Assembly (NCBI RefSeq): GCF_004011805.1
Contig: NZ_RCHJ01000015.1
Coordinates: 62,001-126,000 of the forward strand
DNA from: Piscinibacter defluvii
Lineage (GTDB): Bacteria > Pseudomonadota > Gammaproteobacteria > Burkholderiales > Burkholderiaceae_C
Reading direction: 5' to 3'
DNA: 64,000 nt
In this document: in pieces, positions 1-8,580 of the stretch
Layout: each line of letters starts with the position of its first letter
Position numbering within the stretch: position 1 is the first letter of the stretch
Program-made: the position numbers and the translations under genes
The notes under the pieces: generated by a model
Databases searched by the model: none
What the model was told of the DNA's origin: nothing
What the model saw: the letters and a program-made list of their open reading frames with translations, nothing else

Positions 1-1
1 C

Positions 2-610
2 GCGCCGCCGGACGAACCGGTGCCCATCGGCCTGCGCACGCTGATCGCGCTGAACGCGCTGTTCTGGCTGCTGATGATCCAGCCCACCGTCGCGATGAGC
101 CTGCACGTGCCGCGCTACGTGCCCGAGCTGCCGGTGCAGACCACCTACTGGGTCATCACGCTCACCATCCTGTTGCTGCAGACCCGCGTGACGCGCCGCG
201 CCCGCGGCCTGGCCGGCCATGCGCGCTACCTGCGCCTGGGCTTCGCGGTGCAGGGCGCCGGCTTCGCACTGATGGCGCTGGCCGGCACGCACGCCACCGC
301 GGTGGTGCTGGCGGCGGTGCTGCTCGCGCTCGGCCAGGTGCTGTTCGTGCCCTCGTCGGACGTGCTGCTCACCGCCATCGCCCGCGCCCGCAGCCTGCCG
401 CCCGGGCCGCTGATGGCGCGCCAGCTGGTGCACCAGAACCTCGGCGTGATGCTGGGCGCGCTGGCGGCCGGCGCGCTGTTCGACCTCGGCGTGGCGCAGG
501 GCTGGCCGGCGCTGTCGTGGTCGCTGCTCGCGCTGGCGAGCGCGGCGGCGTTGGCTTTGTCGGTTTCCCGCCATCGCGCGCGGCATGCGGGCGAGCCACC
601 AAGTGCTTGA
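2..610 (+). CDS. MFS transporter, C-terminal part (cut by left edge)
   Basis: The reading frame is open to the left edge of the window, so this is the 3' part of a larger gene. The visible ~200 residues contain several hydrophobic segments (two near the start, two in the middle, two near the end) separated by short basic loops such as RVTRRARG, the layout of the last half of a major facilitator superfamily permease in the inner membrane. The substrate cannot be read. The stop lies about 80 bases before nifE, and the nifE promoter sits directly after it, so it need not belong to the nif operon. Confidence 0.7.
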   Translation, partial: APPDEPVPIGLRTLIALNALFWLLMIQPTVAMSLHVPRYVPELPVQTTYWVITLTILLLQTRVTRRARGLAGHARYLRLGFAVQGAGFALMALAGTHATAVVLAAVLLALGQVLFVPSSDVLLTAIARARSLPPGPLMARQLVHQNLGVMLGALAAGALFDLGVAQGWPALSWSLLALASAAALALSVSRHRARHAGEPPSA

Positions 611-640
611 TTCAGCGGGTGTTTCGAGCGGATCCAGCGC

Positions 641-655
641 TGGCACCGAACCTGC
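641..655 (+). promoter_or_regulatory. sigma-54 (RpoN) promoter of nifE operon
   Basis: TGGCACCGAACCTGC matches the -24/-12 consensus TGGCACGNNNNTTGC with GG and GC ten bases apart. It lies 33 bases before the nifE start codon. I did not find a TGT-N10-ACA NifA site in the 200 bases upstream; an activator site may be more degenerate or further away. Confidence 0.8.
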
Positions 656-688
656 AATGCCCCGGGCAACCCACGCCCGGAGGCCTGC

Positions 689-2101
689 ATGTCGCCCTCG
701 CTCAATGCCAAGATCGCCCAGGTCTTCGACGAGCCCGGCTGCGACGTCAATCAGGCCAAGAGCGAGAAGGAACGCAAGAAGGGCTGCACCAAGCAGCTGA
801 CCCCCGGCGCGGCCGCGGGCGGCTGCGCCTTCGACGGCGCGAAGATCGCGCTGCAGCCGATCGTCGACGTCGCGCACCTCGTGCACGGCCCGATCGCCTG
901 CGAGGGCAACAGCTGGGACAACCGCCACAGTGCCTCGTCCGGCCCGCAGACCTACCGCACCGGCTTCACCACCGACATCAACGAGCTCGACGTCGTCTAC
1001 GGCGGCGAGAAGCGGCTCTTCAAGTCGATCCGCGAGATCGCGGAGAAGACGAAGCCGCCGGCCATCTTCGTCTACCAGACCTGCGTGACCGCGATGATCG
1101 GCGACGACATCGAGGCCGTCTGCAAGCGCGCCACCGACAAGTTCGGTCTGCCGGTGATCCCGGTGGACGCGCCGGGATTCGCGGGGCCCAAGAACCTGGG
1201 CAACAAGCTCGGCGCCGAGGCGCTGCTCGATCACGTGATCGGCACCGTCGAGCCCGAACTGCTGACGCCGTACGACATCAACATCATCGGCGAGTACAAC
1301 CTCTCGGGCGAGCTCTGGCAGGTCAAGCCGCTGCTGGATGCGCTCGGCGTGCGCGTGCTCTCGTGCATCTCGGGCGACGGCCGCTACAAGGAGATCGCCG
1401 GCGCGCACCGCGCCCGCGCCAACATGATGGTGTGCTCGAAGTCGATGATCAACATCGCCACGCGCATGCAGCAGCGCTTCGGCATCCCGTACTTCGAAGG
1501 CTCGTTCTACGGCATCAGCGACATGAGCAGCACGCTGCGCGAGATCGCGCGGCTGCTGGTGGAACGCGGCGCCGACGCCGAGCTGAAGGAGCGCACCGAG
1601 GCGCTGATCGCCGCCGAGGAGGCGCGCGCCTGGGAGCGCATCCGCGCCTACCGCGAGCGGCTGGCCGGCAAGCGCGTGCTGCTGATCACCGGCGGGGTGA
1701 AGAGCTGGTCGGTCGTCTCGGCGCTGCAGGAGGCGGGGCTCGAGGTCGTCGGCACCAGCGTCAAGAAGAGCACGAAGGAAGACAAGGAAAAGATCAAGGA
1801 GATCATGGGGGACGACGCCCACATGATCGACGACCTCTCGCCGCGCGAGATGTACGCGATGCTGCGCGACGCCAAGGCCGACATCATGCTCAGCGGCGGC
1901 CGCAGCCAGTTCGTCGCGCTGAAGGCGCGCATGCCCTGGATGGACATCAACCAGGAGCGCCACCACGCCTTCGCGGGCTACGAGGGCATGGTGACGATGA
2001 TCGCGGAGATCGACAAGGCGCTGTTCAACCCGATGTGGCGCGAGGTGAGAACGCCCGCGCCCTGGGAAACGCAGGACGCCCTGCTGGCGGCGGAGGCCTG
2101 A
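689..2101 (+). CDS. nifE: Nitrogenase FeMo-cofactor scaffold subunit NifE
   Basis: NifE pairs with NifN in an alpha2beta2 complex on which the FeMo-cofactor precursor from NifB matures before transfer to NifDK. The 470-residue length is normal for the family. Cysteines at 46, 71 and 132 have nearly the same spacing as the cluster-binding cysteines of Azotobacter NifE; the segment HGPIACEGNSWDNR is typical. The start at 689 follows a purine-rich stretch (cggaggcct) and gives the usual family N-terminus. It is the first gene after the sigma-54 site at 641-655 and is followed three bases after its stop by nifN. nifHDK are not adjacent, unlike in many diazotrophs. Confidence 0.96.
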   Translation: MSPSLNAKIAQVFDEPGCDVNQAKSEKERKKGCTKQLTPGAAAGGCAFDGAKIALQPIVDVAHLVHGPIACEGNSWDNRHSASSGPQTYRTGFTTDINELDVVYGGEKRLFKSIREIAEKTKPPAIFVYQTCVTAMIGDDIEAVCKRATDKFGLPVIPVDAPGFAGPKNLGNKLGAEALLDHVIGTVEPELLTPYDINIIGEYNLSGELWQVKPLLDALGVRVLSCISGDGRYKEIAGAHRARANMMVCSKSMINIATRMQQRFGIPYFEGSFYGISDMSSTLREIARLLVERGADAELKERTEALIAAEEARAWERIRAYRERLAGKRVLLITGGVKSWSVVSALQEAGLEVVGTSVKKSTKEDKEKIKEIMGDDAHMIDDLSPREMYAMLRDAKADIMLSGGRSQFVALKARMPWMDINQERHHAFAGYEGMVTMIAEIDKALFNPMWREVRTPAPWETQDALLAAEA

Positions 2102-2104
2102 TCC

Positions 2105-3514
2105 ATGGCATTGGTCACCGACAGCCGCAAGGCCTGCACCGTCAACCCGCTGAAGATGAGCCAGCCGCTGGGCGCGAGCTACGCGTTCATGGGGCTGGAG
2201 AGCTGCATGCCGGTGATGCACGGCTCGCAGGGCTGCACCTCGTTCGGCCTGGTGCTGCTGGTGCGGCACTTCAAGGAAGCCATCCCGCTGCAGACCACCG
2301 CGATGAACGAGGCCACCACCGTGATGGGCGGCTTCGACAACCTCGAGAAGGCGGTGCTGAACATCCGCAGCCGCGCCAAGCCGAGGATCATCGCGATCTG
2401 CTCGACCGGCCTCACCGAGACCAAGGGCGACGATGTCGACGGCCACCTGAAGCTGATCCGCCAGCGTCACCCCGAGGTGGCGGACACGGAACTGGTCTAC
2501 GTCTCGACGCCGGACTACACCGGGGCCTTCCAGGACGGCTGGGCGAAGGCGGTGCAGGTGCTGGTGTCGCAGCTGCCGCGCACCGACGAACCGAGGCGCG
2601 CGAACCACGTCGCGGTGCTGCCTGGCGCGCACCTGACGCCGGGCGACCTGGAGGAACTGCGCGAGCTGATCGAGGCCTTCGGCCTGGTGCCCAGCTTCGT
2701 GCCGGATGTCTCCGGCTCGCTCGACGGCCACATCCCCGACACCTGGCTGGGCACGACGATCGGCGGCTGCAGCGTGGATGCCATCCAGGCCCTCGGCAGC
2801 GCCGTGCACACGCTGGCGATCGGCGAGCAGATGCGGCCGGCGGCCCAGGCCCTTCACGAGTGCTGCGGCGTGCCCTTCACCGTGTTCGACCGGCTCACCG
2901 GGCTCACCGCCACCGATGCGCTGATCAGGACCCTGGCCGAGCTCTCCGGCGCGCCGGTGCCGGCGAAGATCCGCCGCCAGCGCAGCCAGCTCGTGGACGC
3001 GATGCTCGACGGCCACTTCCACTTCGGCAACGTGAAGGTGGCGCTCGGCGCCGAGCCGGACCTGCTGTGGGCCGCGGGCAGCTTCCTCGTCGAGATGGGT
3101 GCGGAGCTCGGCGCCGCCGTCACCACCACCGCCTCGCCGCTGCTCGAGCGCATGCCCTGCAACGAGGTGGTGGTTGGCGACCTGGAGGACTTCGAGCAGC
3201 TCGCCCAGGCCCATGGCTGCGACCTGCTGATGACGCACTCGCACGGCCGCCAGGCGGCGGAACGGCTGGGGAAGCCGCTGTTCCGCCTCGGCATCCCGAT
3301 GTTCGACCGCATCGGCAACGCGCACGTGAAGATGGTCGGCTACCGCGGCACGCGCGAGTTCCTCTACGCCGTCGGCAACCTGCTGATGGACCAGATCCCG
3401 CACCACGGCCCGAACGACTGGCCGCTGCCCGAGGCCTCGCGCGCCGCGGCGGTGCGCCCGGCCGAAGCCTATGTCAGCGCGCGCATCGGCCGCCTCTCGG
3501 CGGCCAGCGCATGA
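2105..3514 (+). CDS. nifN: Nitrogenase FeMo-cofactor scaffold subunit NifN
   Basis: NifN is the beta-like subunit of the NifEN scaffold for FeMo-cofactor assembly. It is 469 residues, full length. The N-terminal region has the SYAFMGLESCMPVMHGSQGC block with the conserved cysteine at residue 44; the C-terminal half carries the LMTHSHGRQAAE and GIPMFDRIG segments usual in NifN. The start lies three bases after the nifE stop, indicating translational coupling. The stop precedes nifX by 16 bases. Confidence 0.96.
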   Translation: MALVTDSRKACTVNPLKMSQPLGASYAFMGLESCMPVMHGSQGCTSFGLVLLVRHFKEAIPLQTTAMNEATTVMGGFDNLEKAVLNIRSRAKPRIIAICSTGLTETKGDDVDGHLKLIRQRHPEVADTELVYVSTPDYTGAFQDGWAKAVQVLVSQLPRTDEPRRANHVAVLPGAHLTPGDLEELRELIEAFGLVPSFVPDVSGSLDGHIPDTWLGTTIGGCSVDAIQALGSAVHTLAIGEQMRPAAQALHECCGVPFTVFDRLTGLTATDALIRTLAELSGAPVPAKIRRQRSQLVDAMLDGHFHFGNVKVALGAEPDLLWAAGSFLVEMGAELGAAVTTTASPLLERMPCNEVVVGDLEDFEQLAQAHGCDLLMTHSHGRQAAERLGKPLFRLGIPMFDRIGNAHVKMVGYRGTREFLYAVGNLLMDQIPHHGPNDWPLPEASRAAAVRPAEAYVSARIGRLSAASA

Positions 3515-3530
3515 ACTTCAGGAGCGCCCC

Positions 3531-3944
3531 ATGAAGATCGCCTTCGCCACGCAGGACCAGCAGCGCGTCGACGCGCATTTCGGCTGGGCCAAGCACCTCG
3601 CCATCTACGACATCACGGCCGAGGGCTACCAGTTCGTGCAGGACCTGGCCTTCGGCGACGACCTCGCCGAGGACGGCAACGAGGACAAGCTCGCCCCCAA
3701 GCTCGAGGCCATCAAGGACTGCGCGATCGTCTACGTCGCGGCCATCGGCGGCAGCGCCGCGGCGCGCGTGGTGGCACACAAGATCCACCCGGTGAAGGTG
3801 AACCAGCCCGAGCCGATCCTGGACATCCTGGACAAGCTGCAGGAGGTGCTCAAGGGCACCCCGCCGCCCTGGCTGCGCAAGGCCCTGATGAAGGGCCAGG
3901 CGCGCAGCTTCGATTTCGACGACGAAGAGGAATCCGCGAAATGA
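3531..3944 (+). CDS. nifX: NifX, FeMo-cofactor precursor carrier
   Basis: NifX binds NifB-co and the VK-cluster and shuttles cofactor precursors to or from NifEN. The 137-residue product begins [18 protein letters not shown], typical of the NifX/NifY/NafY fold, with the conserved DAHFG histidine. The ATG at 3531 is preceded by AGGAGCGCCCC; an in-frame upstream extension would overlap nifN and is not needed. The acidic tail ends in DDEEESAK, and the stop overlaps the next start by four bases. Confidence 0.94.
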   Translation: MKIAFATQDQQRVDAHFGWAKHLAIYDITAEGYQFVQDLAFGDDLAEDGNEDKLAPKLEAIKDCAIVYVAAIGGSAAARVVAHKIHPVKVNQPEPILDILDKLQEVLKGTPPPWLRKALMKGQARSFDFDDEEESAK

Positions 3945-4423
3945 GCGAACCCGCCGTGGCGCCGGAAGCGCCGACCGACGAGGCCCTGCTGCAGGACGGC
4001 TTCGTGCGCGAGCTGATCAAGCAGATCCGCGCGCAGGACACGCATGGCACCTGGGAGGGCAAGAGCGACGCCAAGCTGCTCGAGCCCTTCATCCTGACGG
4101 CCGAGCAGCGCCGCGCGATGCCCATCATGGGCGACCCCGACCCCGAGACCCTGTGGCGCATGGACCTGTTCCACAACGCCGTGGGACTGGCGATCGAGCG
4201 CGCCACCGGCTGCATGGTCAGCCCCATGACCAAGATGAGCCACGAGGGCTTCGGCCGCACCGTGCTCACCACCGGCCGGCTGATCGTCGTCAACCGCTAC
4301 CTGCGCGACGTGCACCGCTTCGGCTTCCCGTCGCTGGCCAAGCTGGCCGAGGGCGGCAACAAGCTGGTGAACGAAGGCGTGGGGATGATCGAGAAGTACA
4401 AGGAGGTGGCCACCTATGGCTGA
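3941..4423 (+). CDS. NifX-associated nitrogen fixation protein (DUF269)
   Basis: This 160-residue protein belongs to the DUF269 family that follows nifX in most proteobacterial nif clusters; its biochemical role is not settled. The signature [20 protein letters not shown] and the segment [20 protein letters not shown] are visible. It overlaps nifX by ATGA and overlaps the next gene by eight bases, so the three are translated as one unit. No membrane segment or metal motif is evident. Confidence 0.93.
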   Translation: MSEPAVAPEAPTDEALLQDGFVRELIKQIRAQDTHGTWEGKSDAKLLEPFILTAEQRRAMPIMGDPDPETLWRMDLFHNAVGLAIERATGCMVSPMTKMSHEGFGRTVLTTGRLIVVNRYLRDVHRFGFPSLAKLAEGGNKLVNEGVGMIEKYKEVATYG

Positions 4424-4625
4424 CATCGAATCGCTCAAGAGCGACGTCAAGAAGCTCAACGCCAAGGCCACGCAGGCGAAGATGGACCTGCACGACCTGA
4501 GCGAGGAGCTGCCGACCAACTGGCAGCGCATCCCCGAGGTGGCGAAGATCGCGCACGAGGCGCATGCGGCGCTGGTCGCGGCGCGCCAGGCGCTGGCGGA
4601 CGCACAGGCAGGAGCAGGGGCATGA
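4416..4625 (+). CDS. DUF683 / CCE_0567-type small helical nif protein
   Basis: A 69-residue, strongly helical protein starting [18 protein letters not shown], with heptad-like Leu/Ala spacing in two helices around a central PTNW turn. It matches the small DUF683 (Rop-like helical hairpin) proteins found between the DUF269 gene and fdxB in other diazotrophs; a cyanobacterial member binds metal through histidines, and this one keeps HDLSEELP and AHEAHAA histidines. The specific function is unknown. Overlap with the upstream gene indicates coupling. Confidence 0.85.
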   Translation: MADIESLKSDVKKLNAKATQAKMDLHDLSEELPTNWQRIPEVAKIAHEAHAALVAARQALADAQAGAGA

Positions 4626-4654
4626 ACTCGTCGATTGTTGCCGCGCGGCGGGCC

Positions 4655-4710
4655 GAGCGCCGGGCCGCCCCAAGCCGGCCCGCAACCCCCACGGGGGGTC
4701 GATCGGCGTA
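4655..4710. repeat. Dispersed GC-rich intergenic repeat, copy 1
   Basis: The gap before fdxB holds GCCGGGCCGCCCCAAG (4659-4674) followed by a CCCCC/GGGGG inverted repeat (AACCCCCACGGGGGGTCG). The 16-mer recurs exactly, in reverse complement, at 34993-35008 beside another CCCCC/GGGGG palindrome. This is a dispersed intergenic element; it can form hairpins in the transcript between the DUF683 gene and fdxB. Confidence 0.7.
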
Positions 4711-4731
4711 CTCGCCGGTCGGGGGGCTGTC

Positions 4732-5037
4732 ATGAGCACCTTCGAAGTCACCCTGCCGTCCGGCTCGACCTGGACGCCGACCTTCGTGCAGTCGATCAAC
4801 GAGGAGAAGTGCATCGGCTGCGGGCGCTGCTTCCGAGTCTGCCCGCGCGGCGTGCTCGAACTCGTGGGCCTGGACGACGAGGGCGAGCGCATCGTGCTCG
4901 ACCCCGACGGCGACGAGGAAGAGGAATACGAGAAGAAGGTGATGACGATCGCGCACGGCGAGCTGTGCATCGGCTGCACCGCCTGCTCGAAGATCTGCCC
5001 GAAGAAGTGCTACACGCACGCGGCGGCCACGCTCTGA
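4732..5037 (+). CDS. fdxB: FdxB, nif-specific 2[4Fe-4S] ferredoxin
   Basis: A 101-residue bacterial-type ferredoxin with two cluster motifs, CIGCGRCFRVCP near residue 28 and CIGCTACSKICPKKC near residue 80. The long acidic stretch between them (DPDGDEEEEYEKK) is typical of the nif-associated ferredoxin III family. It is a low-potential electron carrier for nitrogenase or cofactor assembly. The ATG at 4732 was chosen because family members begin close to the first motif; the frame is open upstream but runs through the repeat region. nifQ starts a few bases after the stop. Confidence 0.92.
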   Translation: MSTFEVTLPSGSTWTPTFVQSINEEKCIGCGRCFRVCPRGVLELVGLDDEGERIVLDPDGDEEEEYEKKVMTIAHGELCIGCTACSKICPKKCYTHAAATL

Positions 5038-5042
5038 GCCTG

Positions 5043-5432
5043 GTGCCGGCGCCCGTGCCGGTGGCGCTGGCACGCCAGGCGACACGTTTCGACGAGGTCG
5101 AGGACGTCGAGCGCCTGCTGCTCGAGCATGCCGACCCGGCCGCCGGCAGCGGCGAGGCGATCGCGGCGATGGCGCGCACCGTCTCGCTCGCCTGCCTGGG
5201 CGACAACCACCTCTGGCAGGACCTGCAGCTCGGCTCGCGCGCCGAGCTCTCGGCCTTGATGCGGCACTGGTTCCCGGGCCTGGTCGAGAAGAACCGCTTC
5301 GACATGAAGTGGAAGAAGTTCCTCTACAAGCAGCTGTGCGAGCGCGAGCAGGTCTTCGTCTGCAAGGCGCCGAGCTGCGCGGTCTGCAGTGACCGCCCGG
5401 TGTGCTTCGGGCCGGAGGAACCGGGGCGCTGA
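5043..5432 (+). CDS. nifQ: NifQ, molybdenum delivery for FeMo-cofactor
   Basis: NifQ carries a Mo-Fe-S cluster and donates molybdenum to NifEN/NifH during cofactor assembly. The C-terminal motif C-x4-C-x2-C-x5-C (CKAPSCAVCSDRPVC) is complete, and the preceding segment RHWFPGLVEKNRFDMKWKKF is typical. From the GTG at 5043 the protein has 129 residues, shorter than many family members (about 170-200), with a reduced N-terminal half; an alternative start inside fdxB cannot be excluded. It is the last gene of the nifE operon; the next gene is on the opposite strand. Confidence 0.88.
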   Translation: MPAPVPVALARQATRFDEVEDVERLLLEHADPAAGSGEAIAAMARTVSLACLGDNHLWQDLQLGSRAELSALMRHWFPGLVEKNRFDMKWKKFLYKQLCEREQVFVCKAPSCAVCSDRPVCFGPEEPGR

Positions 5433-5446
5433 GCGCCCGGAGCGGC

Positions 5447-5929
5447 TCAGAAGCTGCCGCGAGCCAGCCGCGCGATCACGTCGTCGCCGATGCGCGCCTG
5501 CGGCTCGAGCCGGGTGATCAGTGCCAGCCGATCGCGCGCCTCCTCGGGACGGCCGCTGCGCAGCGCGAGAAAGGCCAGCGCCTTCTGCGTGAACAGCCAG
5601 AAGCGCGCCGGGCCGGTGCCGTGGAAGTCCACCGTCGCGCCGGCGACCCGGGGCGCTCCGGTGTCGTCGAGGCCCGCCTGCTGCGCCGCTTCGGCCAGGC
5701 CGCGGCGGGCGGCCCGTTCGGCCTGCGCGAGCTCGCGCCGCGTCGCATGGTGCTTGGTGAGCGCGTAATACACCGCGAGGCAGCGTGGCGCGAGCGCCTG
5801 CGCCGTCCACAGCAGCACGGCACGCTCGTCGGCCTGGGCCCGGGCCGCATCCTGGAGCAGGGCGCGCACGGCGGCCGGCACGTCGCCGCCGAAGTACTCG
5901 TCCGAGGTTTCACCGGTCAACAGGTTCAT
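5447..5929 (-). CDS. Uncharacterized helical (TPR-like) protein inside the nif cluster
   Basis: This 160-residue protein on the minus strand between nifQ and the desulfurase begins [15 protein letters not shown] and is rich in Ala/Leu helices. Segments such as [28 protein letters not shown] have the A/G/Y spacing of tetratricopeptide repeats. The ATG at 5929 was chosen over an upstream in-frame start because the upstream residues are encoded within the desulfurase promoter region. Its stop is convergent with nifQ, 14 bases away. Its function is unknown; its place in the cluster suggests an accessory or chaperone-like role. Confidence 0.7.
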   Translation of the reverse strand: MNLLTGETSDEYFGGDVPAAVRALLQDAARAQADERAVLLWTAQALAPRCLAVYYALTKHHATRRELAQAERAARRGLAEAAQQAGLDDTGAPRVAGATVDFHGTGPARFWLFTQKALAFLALRSGRPEEARDRLALITRLEPQARIGDDVIARLARGSF

Positions 5930-5975
5930 GGCCGGGCGGCAAGCACGAGCGATGCCCGGCCCGACACGTAGCCTC

Positions 5976-5991
5976 TGCGACAAAACCGACA
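5976..5991 (+). promoter_or_regulatory. Probable NifA upstream activator site (one mismatch)
   Basis: TGC-N10-ACA, one base from the NifA consensus TGT-N10-ACA, centred about 90 bases upstream of the sigma-54 promoter at 6071-6085, the usual distance. Read on the other strand it gives TGT-N10-GCA. Confidence 0.55.
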
Positions 5992-6070
5992 GCGACGCCG
6001 CGCCCGACGGGACGCCCCGACAACGTCGCAAGTGCTTGTGGCACCGTGGCTTTTGCGCTGCACCCCGGCT

Positions 6071-6085
6071 TGGCACGCTCCGTGC
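6071..6085 (+). promoter_or_regulatory. sigma-54 promoter of the nif-linked ISC operon
   Basis: TGGCACGCTCCGTGC keeps the full TGGCACG -24 element and GC at -12 with ten bases between GG and GC; one mismatch in the TTGC block. It lies 36 bases before the desulfurase start and downstream of a NifA-like site. Confidence 0.8.
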
Positions 6086-6120
6086 GAATCGGTCTGCCAA
6101 CAGCCCACGCAAGGAGCGCC

Positions 6121-7341
6121 ATGGACCCGAGCGGAACCAAGCCGATCTACCTGGACTATGCGGCGACCACCCCGGTCGACCCGCGCGTGGTGCAGGTGAT
6201 GGTGCCTTACCTGTACGAGCAGTTCGGCAACCCCGCCTCGCGCAGCCACGCCTGGGGCTGGGCGGCGGAAGAGGCGGTGGAGATCGCCCGCGAGCACGTG
6301 GCCGCGCTGATCGGCGCCGACCCGCGCGAGATCGTCTGGACCTCGGGCGCCACCGAATCGAACAACCTCGCGATCAAGGGCGCCGCGCAGTTCCACAAGG
6401 CCAAGGGCAAGCACCTGATCACGGTGAAGACCGAGCACAAGGCCGTGCTCGACACGATGCGCGAGCTCGAGCGCGAAGGTTTCGAGGTGACCTATCTCGA
6501 CGTGCAGGACGACGGCCTCGTCGACCTCGCGGCGCTCGAGGCGGCACTGCGGCCGGACACGATCCTCGTCTCGGTGATGGCCGTCAACAACGAGATCGGC
6601 GTGATCCAGGACCTGCCGGCCATCGGCACGCTGTGCCGCTCCAGGGGCATCCTGTTCCACGTGGACGCGGCGCAGGCCACCGGCAAGATGCCGATCGACC
6701 TCTCGGCCCTGCCCATCGACCTGATGAGCCTCTCGGCGCACAAGACCTACGGGCCCAAGGGCATCGGCGCGCTCTACGTGCGGCGCAAGCCGCGCGTGCG
6801 CATCGAGGCGCAGATCCATGGCGGCGGCCACGAGCGCGGCATGCGCTCGGGAACCCTGCCGACGCACCAGATCGTCGGCATGGGCGAGGCCTACCGGCTC
6901 GCGAAGGAGCACATGGGCATCGAGAACGAGCGCATCCGTGCGCTGCGCGACCGCCTGCTCGCCGGCCTGCAGTCGATTCCGGAGATCCGCGTCAACGGCA
7001 GCCTCGAGTCGCGCATTCCGCACAACCTGAACGTGAGCTTCCAGTTCGTCGAGGGCGAGTCGCTGCTGATGGGCATGAAGGGCATCGCGGTCTCGTCCGG
7101 CTCGGCCTGCACCTCGGCCAGCCTGGAGCCGAGCTACGTGCTGCGCGCGCTGGGCCTCTCCGACGAGGTGGCGCACAGCTCGATCCGCTTCTCGATCGGC
7201 CGCTTCACCACCGAAGCCGAGGTGGACGCCGCCGTCGCGCTGACCCGCGACACCGTGGCCCGGCTGCGCGCGATGAGCCCGCTGTGGGACATGCACGTCG
7301 CCGGCATCGACCTGAACACGGTCCAGTGGGCCGAGCACTGA
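6121..7341 (+). CDS. iscS: Cysteine desulfurase, IscS type, nif-linked
   Basis: A PLP enzyme that removes sulfur from cysteine and passes it to the scaffold IscU. It is 406 residues. The PLP lysine lies in [12 protein letters not shown] (K208) and the persulfide cysteine in [16 protein letters not shown] (C330). The C-terminus [12 protein letters not shown] closely resembles the IscU-docking tail of housekeeping IscS rather than NifS. It occupies the position of nifS and has its own sigma-54 promoter. The ATG at 6121 follows AAGGAGCGCC. The annotation nifS would also be defensible by context; by sequence it is IscS-like. Confidence 0.93.
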   Translation: MDPSGTKPIYLDYAATTPVDPRVVQVMVPYLYEQFGNPASRSHAWGWAAEEAVEIAREHVAALIGADPREIVWTSGATESNNLAIKGAAQFHKAKGKHLITVKTEHKAVLDTMRELEREGFEVTYLDVQDDGLVDLAALEAALRPDTILVSVMAVNNEIGVIQDLPAIGTLCRSRGILFHVDAAQATGKMPIDLSALPIDLMSLSAHKTYGPKGIGALYVRRKPRVRIEAQIHGGGHERGMRSGTLPTHQIVGMGEAYRLAKEHMGIENERIRALRDRLLAGLQSIPEIRVNGSLESRIPHNLNVSFQFVEGESLLMGMKGIAVSSGSACTSASLEPSYVLRALGLSDEVAHSSIRFSIGRFTTEAEVDAAVALTRDTVARLRAMSPLWDMHVAGIDLNTVQWAEH

Positions 7342-7354
7342 GCAGGAGCACCCC

Positions 7355-7792
7355 ATGGCATACAGCGACAAGGTCATCGACCACTACGAGAACCCGCGCA
7401 ACGTCGGCGCCTTCGACGCGCAGGACGGCGACGTCGCCACCGGCATGGTCGGCGCGCCGGCCTGCGGCGACGTGATGAAGCTGCAGATCAAGGTCAACCC
7501 GGCCACCGGCGTGATCGAGGACGCGAAGTTCAAGACCTACGGCTGCGGCTCGGCCATCGCGTCGAGCTCGCTGGTCACCGAGTGGGTCAAGGGCAAGACG
7601 CTCGACCAGGCGCTCGCGATCAAGAACACCGCGATCGCCGAGGAGCTCGCGCTGCCGCCGGTGAAGATCCACTGCTCGATCCTCGCCGAGGACGCGATCA
7701 AGGCCGCCGTGGCCGACTACCGCCAGCGCCACGTGAGCGCCGCCGCCGACGGCAGCGCCGTAGTGGAACAACCGGCCTGCGCGCCGACCTGA
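7355..7792 (+). CDS. iscU: IscU Fe-S scaffold, nif-linked
   Basis: A scaffold for [2Fe-2S]/[4Fe-4S] assembly. Cluster ligands are Cys37 (with Asp39 in ACGDV), Cys64 ([12 protein letters not shown]) and Cys107 ([11 protein letters not shown]). The LPPVK motif recognised by the HscA chaperone is at residues 100-104. The 145-residue length exceeds IscU (about 128) by a tail rich in Ala and ending near a cysteine (EQPACAPT). It lacks the ferredoxin-like and Nfu domains of true NifU, so this cluster has no NifU. It follows the desulfurase by 13 bases with a GGAGCACCCC ribosome site. Confidence 0.94.
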   Translation: MAYSDKVIDHYENPRNVGAFDAQDGDVATGMVGAPACGDVMKLQIKVNPATGVIEDAKFKTYGCGSAIASSSLVTEWVKGKTLDQALAIKNTAIAEELALPPVKIHCSILAEDAIKAAVADYRQRHVSAAADGSAVVEQPACAPT

Positions 7793-7818
7793 ACATCCCC
7801 CGCCAGGAGCACACGACC

Positions 7819-8235
7819 ATGTCCACTTGCCAGTCGCAGGGTTCGTCCTGCGCCACCACCCCGACGATGACGATGCCCGCCGAGATGCCCACGTGGCCCG
7901 AGGGCACCGACCCGATCGCCATCAGCGACAGCGTGATCACCAAGGTGGCCGAGCTGATCGCCGAGGAGGGCGACCCCTCGCTGCAGCTGCGCATCTTCGT
8001 CACCGGCGGCGGCTGCTCGGGCTTCCAGTACGGCTTCGCCTTCGACGACGAGCGCAAGGCCGACGACGTGCAGGTCAGCAAGGGTGCGGTCACGGTGGTG
8101 GTCGATGCGATGAGCCTGCAGTACCTGGTCGGCGCCGAGATCGACTACGAGGACAAGCTCGACGGCGCGCGCTTCGTGATCCGCAACCCGAACGCGGCCA
8201 GCACCTGCGGCTGCGGCAGCTCGTTCTCCGTCTGA
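7819..8235 (+). CDS. A-type Fe-S carrier (ErpA/IscA family) with N-terminal extension
   Basis: The 138-residue product carries the HesB/IscA fold with the three conserved cysteines in [11 protein letters not shown] and [11 protein letters not shown]. The motif [10 protein letters not shown] resembles ErpA more than IscA. An N-terminal extension of about 30 residues, with two cysteines and Met/Pro/Thr-rich ([17 protein letters not shown]), precedes the domain. The ATG at 7819 follows AGGAGCACACGACC. It probably delivers clusters from IscU to nif targets; a second A-type gene follows immediately. Confidence 0.88.
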   Translation: MSTCQSQGSSCATTPTMTMPAEMPTWPEGTDPIAISDSVITKVAELIAEEGDPSLQLRIFVTGGGCSGFQYGFAFDDERKADDVQVSKGAVTVVVDAMSLQYLVGAEIDYEDKLDGARFVIRNPNAASTCGCGSSFSV

Positions 8236-8246
8236 AGGAGGGTGCC

Positions 8247-8570
8247 ATGTCGATCAGCGTCACCCCGAAGGCGGCGAACCAGATCCGCAAGGCGCTCGAC
8301 AAGCGCGGCTCGGGCGTGGGCCTGCGCGTGGCGGTGAAGACGAGCGGCTGCTCGGGCTACGCCTACGCGCTGGAGTTCGCCGATGCACCCGCCGACGAGG
8401 ACCTGCGCTTCGAGAGCGAAGGCGTCACGCTGCTGGTAGACGCGCGCAGCCTGCCGATGATCGACGGCACCCAGCTTGACTGGGTGCGCGAAGGGTTGAA
8501 CGAGGGATTCAAGTTCAACAACCCGAACGCGAGCGCCACCTGCGGCTGCGGCGAGTCGTTTGCTGTGTAG
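8247..8570 (+). CDS. iscA: IscA, second A-type Fe-S carrier
   Basis: A compact 107-residue IscA protein with the ligands in TSGCSGYAYALEF and SATCGCGESFAV. It starts MSISVTPKAANQIRKAL, typical of IscA/nif-IscA. The ATG at 8247 follows GAAGGAGGGTGCC, a strong ribosome site 12 bases after the previous stop. Two different A-type carriers in tandem (this and the ErpA-like one) suggest separate client sets. Confidence 0.92.
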   Translation: MSISVTPKAANQIRKALDKRGSGVGLRVAVKTSGCSGYAYALEFADAPADEDLRFESEGVTLLVDARSLPMIDGTQLDWVREGLNEGFKFNNPNASATCGCGESFAV

Positions 8571-8580
8571 GTAGCGGACC

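Noticed and set aside
517-3534. A 1005-codon open frame on the + strand across nifE and nifN
   Set aside because: Arg-rich translation without family features, overlapping two certain nif genes in another frame; a high-GC shadow.
5943-5957. GG-N10-GC on the minus strand before the TPR-like gene
   Set aside because: The start of transcription would fall at the start codon itself, and the match to TGGCAC is poor.
6039-6056. A second TGGCAC...TTGC before the desulfurase
   Set aside because: Spacing between TGGCAC and TTGC is eight bases where sigma-54 needs five; the site at 6071-6085 has correct spacing.
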